Of a stretch of 64,000 bases of DNA, positions 62,184 to 64,000 are shown in pieces. The notes under the pieces were generated by a model. That model saw only the letters and a list, made by a program, of their open reading frames with translations. It was not told where the DNA came from and did no database searches. The stretch spans positions 1 through 64,000 of the forward strand of contig DATDGR010000166.1 of NCBI GenBank assembly GCA_036521995.1, given 5' to 3'. The translations under genes were made by a program, and so were the position numbers. Each line of letters begins with the position of its first letter. The first letter of the stretch is position 1. The stretch is from Gp13-AA77 sp036521995 (lineage in GTDB: Bacteria > Acidobacteriota > Terriglobia > UBA7540).

Positions 62184-63619
62184 GTGATTTCGCTCTCGCG
62201 GATCCTCAGGGCATCAGCCGGTGCGGGGGAGGGAGGCAGAGTGACCGTAAAGGTGGAGCCGGCACCCGGAGTGCTCTCGCACTCAATGGAGCCGCCCTGG
62301 GCGCGCGCGATAGCCTGGGCAATGGCGAGGCCCAGTCCCCCGCTCTGAGACTCTCCATTGCCCGGCGGTGCCGCTCGGTAAAACCGCTCGAAGATGCGAG
62401 GGAGGTGTTCGCTCGAGATTCCAATGCCTTGGTCTTCGAAACGGACGCGAATGGCGCCGTCAGGGGCTTCGAGCGTCACGCGAACGCGCGATCCGACCGG
62501 CGAGTACTTGATCGCGTTGTCGAGAAAAATCAGAAAAAGCTCGTGGAGGAAGGCTTCGTCTCCAAGGTAAGCAATATCCTGATCTCGTAGGTTGCGCGCA
62601 ATCACAATGTCCTTCGCTCGCGCCCGCGAAGCCACCAGCGCGCAGGCCTCCTCCAGGACCTCGTTGATATAGAGCGGCTCGCGGGCTAGGCGAAGCTGAC
62701 CGGCGTCAGCCATGGAAAGCGTGAACAGCCTTTCCACAATGCGCGTCAGTTTGTGGAGCTCGCCGTCAAGCGCCAAAAGCGCCTTTCGATATTCCTCGGA
62801 GGTTCGGGGCTTCGAAAGCACCAGTTCGGTCTCGCCCTGTAGAACAGCGAGGGGTGTGCGAAGCTCATGTGAGGCGTCGGTCACAAACTGCCGCAACTGG
62901 CGCAAGGCCGAGTCAACGCTCTGGAGGAGTTCATTAAACGTCTCCGCCAGCCGACCCAGCTCGTCACGCCTTGAAGCGACCGGCAAAGGCGACCGGAACC
63001 CTTCCCGATTCGTCACGCGCTTGGCCATCAGCGCGGCGTGCTCCCTGAGCGCTGTGACCGGCGCCAAGCTCCTGCCAACGTACCACGATGATACAGCGGC
63101 AGTTAACAGGAGACTGAGCGGCCACAACAGCAGGGCGACTCTCCCGAAGCGGTCGAGCACCCGGTTCGTGCCCTGTGTCGGAATGGCCACGGCCAGGAGG
63201 CGCCGCTGACCGGCCTGCTTGAATGGTACCAGCGCCAGGCGCAGCGCGCGGCCGTTGCTGTCAGCGGCAGTCCCGAACACCGGGTCCCCAGCGGTGAGGC
63301 TGATTCCCCTAAAGTCAAGCGGAGCTGGGACGTTCTTCGAATGCTGCAGCACGCGCCCAGCGGCATCCAGCAACTCAAAGTACTCGCCAGGAATGTCCAG
63401 TTCGTTGACGTCCTGCTCGGTCACATCCGTGGTGAGGTCGGCGACCACGGGACGCGCCGTCTCAAGCAGTTGGCGGTTGATCTGGGTGCGCACCTCGCGC
63501 GTCAGGAGGATCCAAAAGGCGAGATACGAACCGGCCAGCAGTACACCAACCACCGCGCAGAACAGCAACATCATGCGGAGACGCAGCGTGTGGGCTTTCA
63601 TCGCACTTGCCGCAGCCAA
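62180..63619 (-). CDS. two-component sensor histidine kinase
   Basis: A 479-residue membrane kinase; ATG 63601 (MKAHTLRLRMM) is an alternative start. Two membrane segments (about 16-40 and 161-180) bracket a periplasmic sensor with PGEYFELLDAAGRVLQHS. HAMP follows (SLAPVTALREHAALMA), then the phosphoacceptor His251 in TDASHELRTPL, the N box FLDNAIKYSPVG, G1 FEDQGIGISSEHL and G2 SGGLGLAIAQAIARAQGG. No response-regulator gene is visible, since 63620-63758 is non-coding and the next gene is divergent; the partner must be elsewhere. Confidence 0.93.
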   Translation of the reverse strand: MAAASAMKAHTLRLRMMLLFCAVVGVLLAGSYLAFWILLTREVRTQINRQLLETARPVVADLTTDVTEQDVNELDIPGEYFELLDAAGRVLQHSKNVPAPLDFRGISLTAGDPVFGTAADSNGRALRLALVPFKQAGQRRLLAVAIPTQGTNRVLDRFGRVALLLWPLSLLLTAAVSSWYVGRSLAPVTALREHAALMAKRVTNREGFRSPLPVASRRDELGRLAETFNELLQSVDSALRQLRQFVTDASHELRTPLAVLQGETELVLSKPRTSEEYRKALLALDGELHKLTRIVERLFTLSMADAGQLRLAREPLYINEVLEEACALVASRARAKDIVIARNLRDQDIAYLGDEAFLHELFLIFLDNAIKYSPVGSRVRVTLEAPDGAIRVRFEDQGIGISSEHLPRIFERFYRAAPPGNGESQSGGLGLAIAQAIARAQGGSIECESTPGAGSTFTVTLPPSPAPADALRIRESEIT

Positions 63620-63758
63620 CGGAGATCAAGTGTTAGTTGTCTCGCAGTCAAGAATGGTAATAAACTTGGCCGAGAATTACTATATCGCCGATCGCGTCGG
63701 GGGAGGTACCACCAGGGGGCATTCCGCGCTCAGTTGGCAAGTTTCCGGTGGAATTGGC

Positions 63759-64000
63759 ATGCTGCGACACAAGATCGACGAGTCTGGCTTACCGCTAAGA
63801 GCCGCCGTTCTCGTGGCAGTTGTCGGTCTCTTATCGCTCTTATCGGGCTGCGGCGGCAGCGGAGGCAATCCGATCATGGGCCCTGCCTCCAACCCGTTGC
63901 TTACCGCGCGTGCTTACACGATAGCCTTCGAGAGCGTTCGGGTGGGCAGCCAGTCCTCCAAAGCCCTGACATTGACCAACAGTGGTACCGGCACCTTGAC
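63759..64000 (+). CDS. lipoprotein with choice-of-anchor D/ASH-like repeats, 5' part
   Basis: ATG 63759 begins a lipoprotein signal (VLVAVVGLLSLLSGCGGSGG, lipobox LLSGC). The mature start SGGNPIMGPASN leads into FESVRVGSQSSKALTLTN and SGTGTL, the recurrent motif of choice-of-anchor D or HYDIN/ASH beta-sandwich domains common in acidobacterial surface proteins. The window ends 81 codons in, so length and repeat number are unknown. Divergent from the kinase gene across 139 bp. Confidence 0.8.
   Translation, partial: MLRHKIDESGLPLRAAVLVAVVGLLSLLSGCGGSGGNPIMGPASNPLLTARAYTIAFESVRVGSQSSKALTLTNSGTGTL

Overview
The window looks like part of an acidobacterial chromosome. The evidence is two very large Oar-like TonB-dependent receptors with carboxypeptidase-regulatory N-termini, an ADOP-type MacB/FtsX permease, a DUF1501 protein with a cytochrome-type PSD1 partner, high GC, and GGAG-type ribosome sites. 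This is inferred from gene content; no rRNA or tRNA gene is visible to confirm it.

0-14 kb is a mosaic accessory region. The tail of a SpoIIE-type phosphatase is followed by two exported S9A prolyl oligopeptidases (708-2930 and 7989-10226) on either side of a TonB receptor (4064-7651), a plausible peptide-capture unit. A wrecked third peptidase lies at 12517-12987. Between peptidases two and three sits a 2.2 kb element (10318-12508) bounded by inverted REP-like hairpins. It carries an IS110 transposase and a REP-associated tyrosine transposase (RAYT) whose HUH motif is damaged. An AT-richer segment of about 860 bp (2978-3836) recurs nearly unchanged at 13027-13884, together with decayed SDR and phosphatase tails.

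14-27 kb is mostly housekeeping and metabolic: two tandem glycine-zipper envelope proteins, a tight minus-strand operon (LDH/MDH-like Rossmann protein, SDR, GSA-type aminotransferase, esterase, small protein, YpdA-like reductase), a KirBac channel, RodA, and an RNase E/G whose S1 domain is split by about 400 disordered residues.

27-43 kb holds a cupredoxin-fold protein, a second TonB receptor, and a galactose locus (LacI-type regulator, GalK, Tat-exported GH2). It also holds a DUF1501/PSD1 pair separated by a VapBC-like toxin-antitoxin module.

43-64 kb carries hydrolases, an M20 peptidase, a Nudix protein, an ICMT-like membrane methyltransferase, fused AroDE, TrpE, GlgB, an ADOP permease, an MFS transporter overlapping a histidine kinase gene, and the start of a lipoprotein. 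Two genes, a Dyp-peroxidase/catalase-like gene and a nucleoside-diphosphate-sugar epimerase-like gene, are broken by frameshifts.

Three unexplained things stand out. A dispersed intergenic repeat with core TGATTCTAAAT (reverse TTTAGAATCA) occurs singly and in arrays, including one ungapped 80-bp pair at 21611-21680 and 45961-46040. A compact transcription unit at 49711-49983 has a strong promoter, a Shine-Dalgarno with 18-nt complementarity to the 16S 3' end, a 13-codon ORF, perfect hairpins and a terminator. Finally, the chimeric REP/RAYT/IS110 element is embedded in a duplicated peptidase locus.
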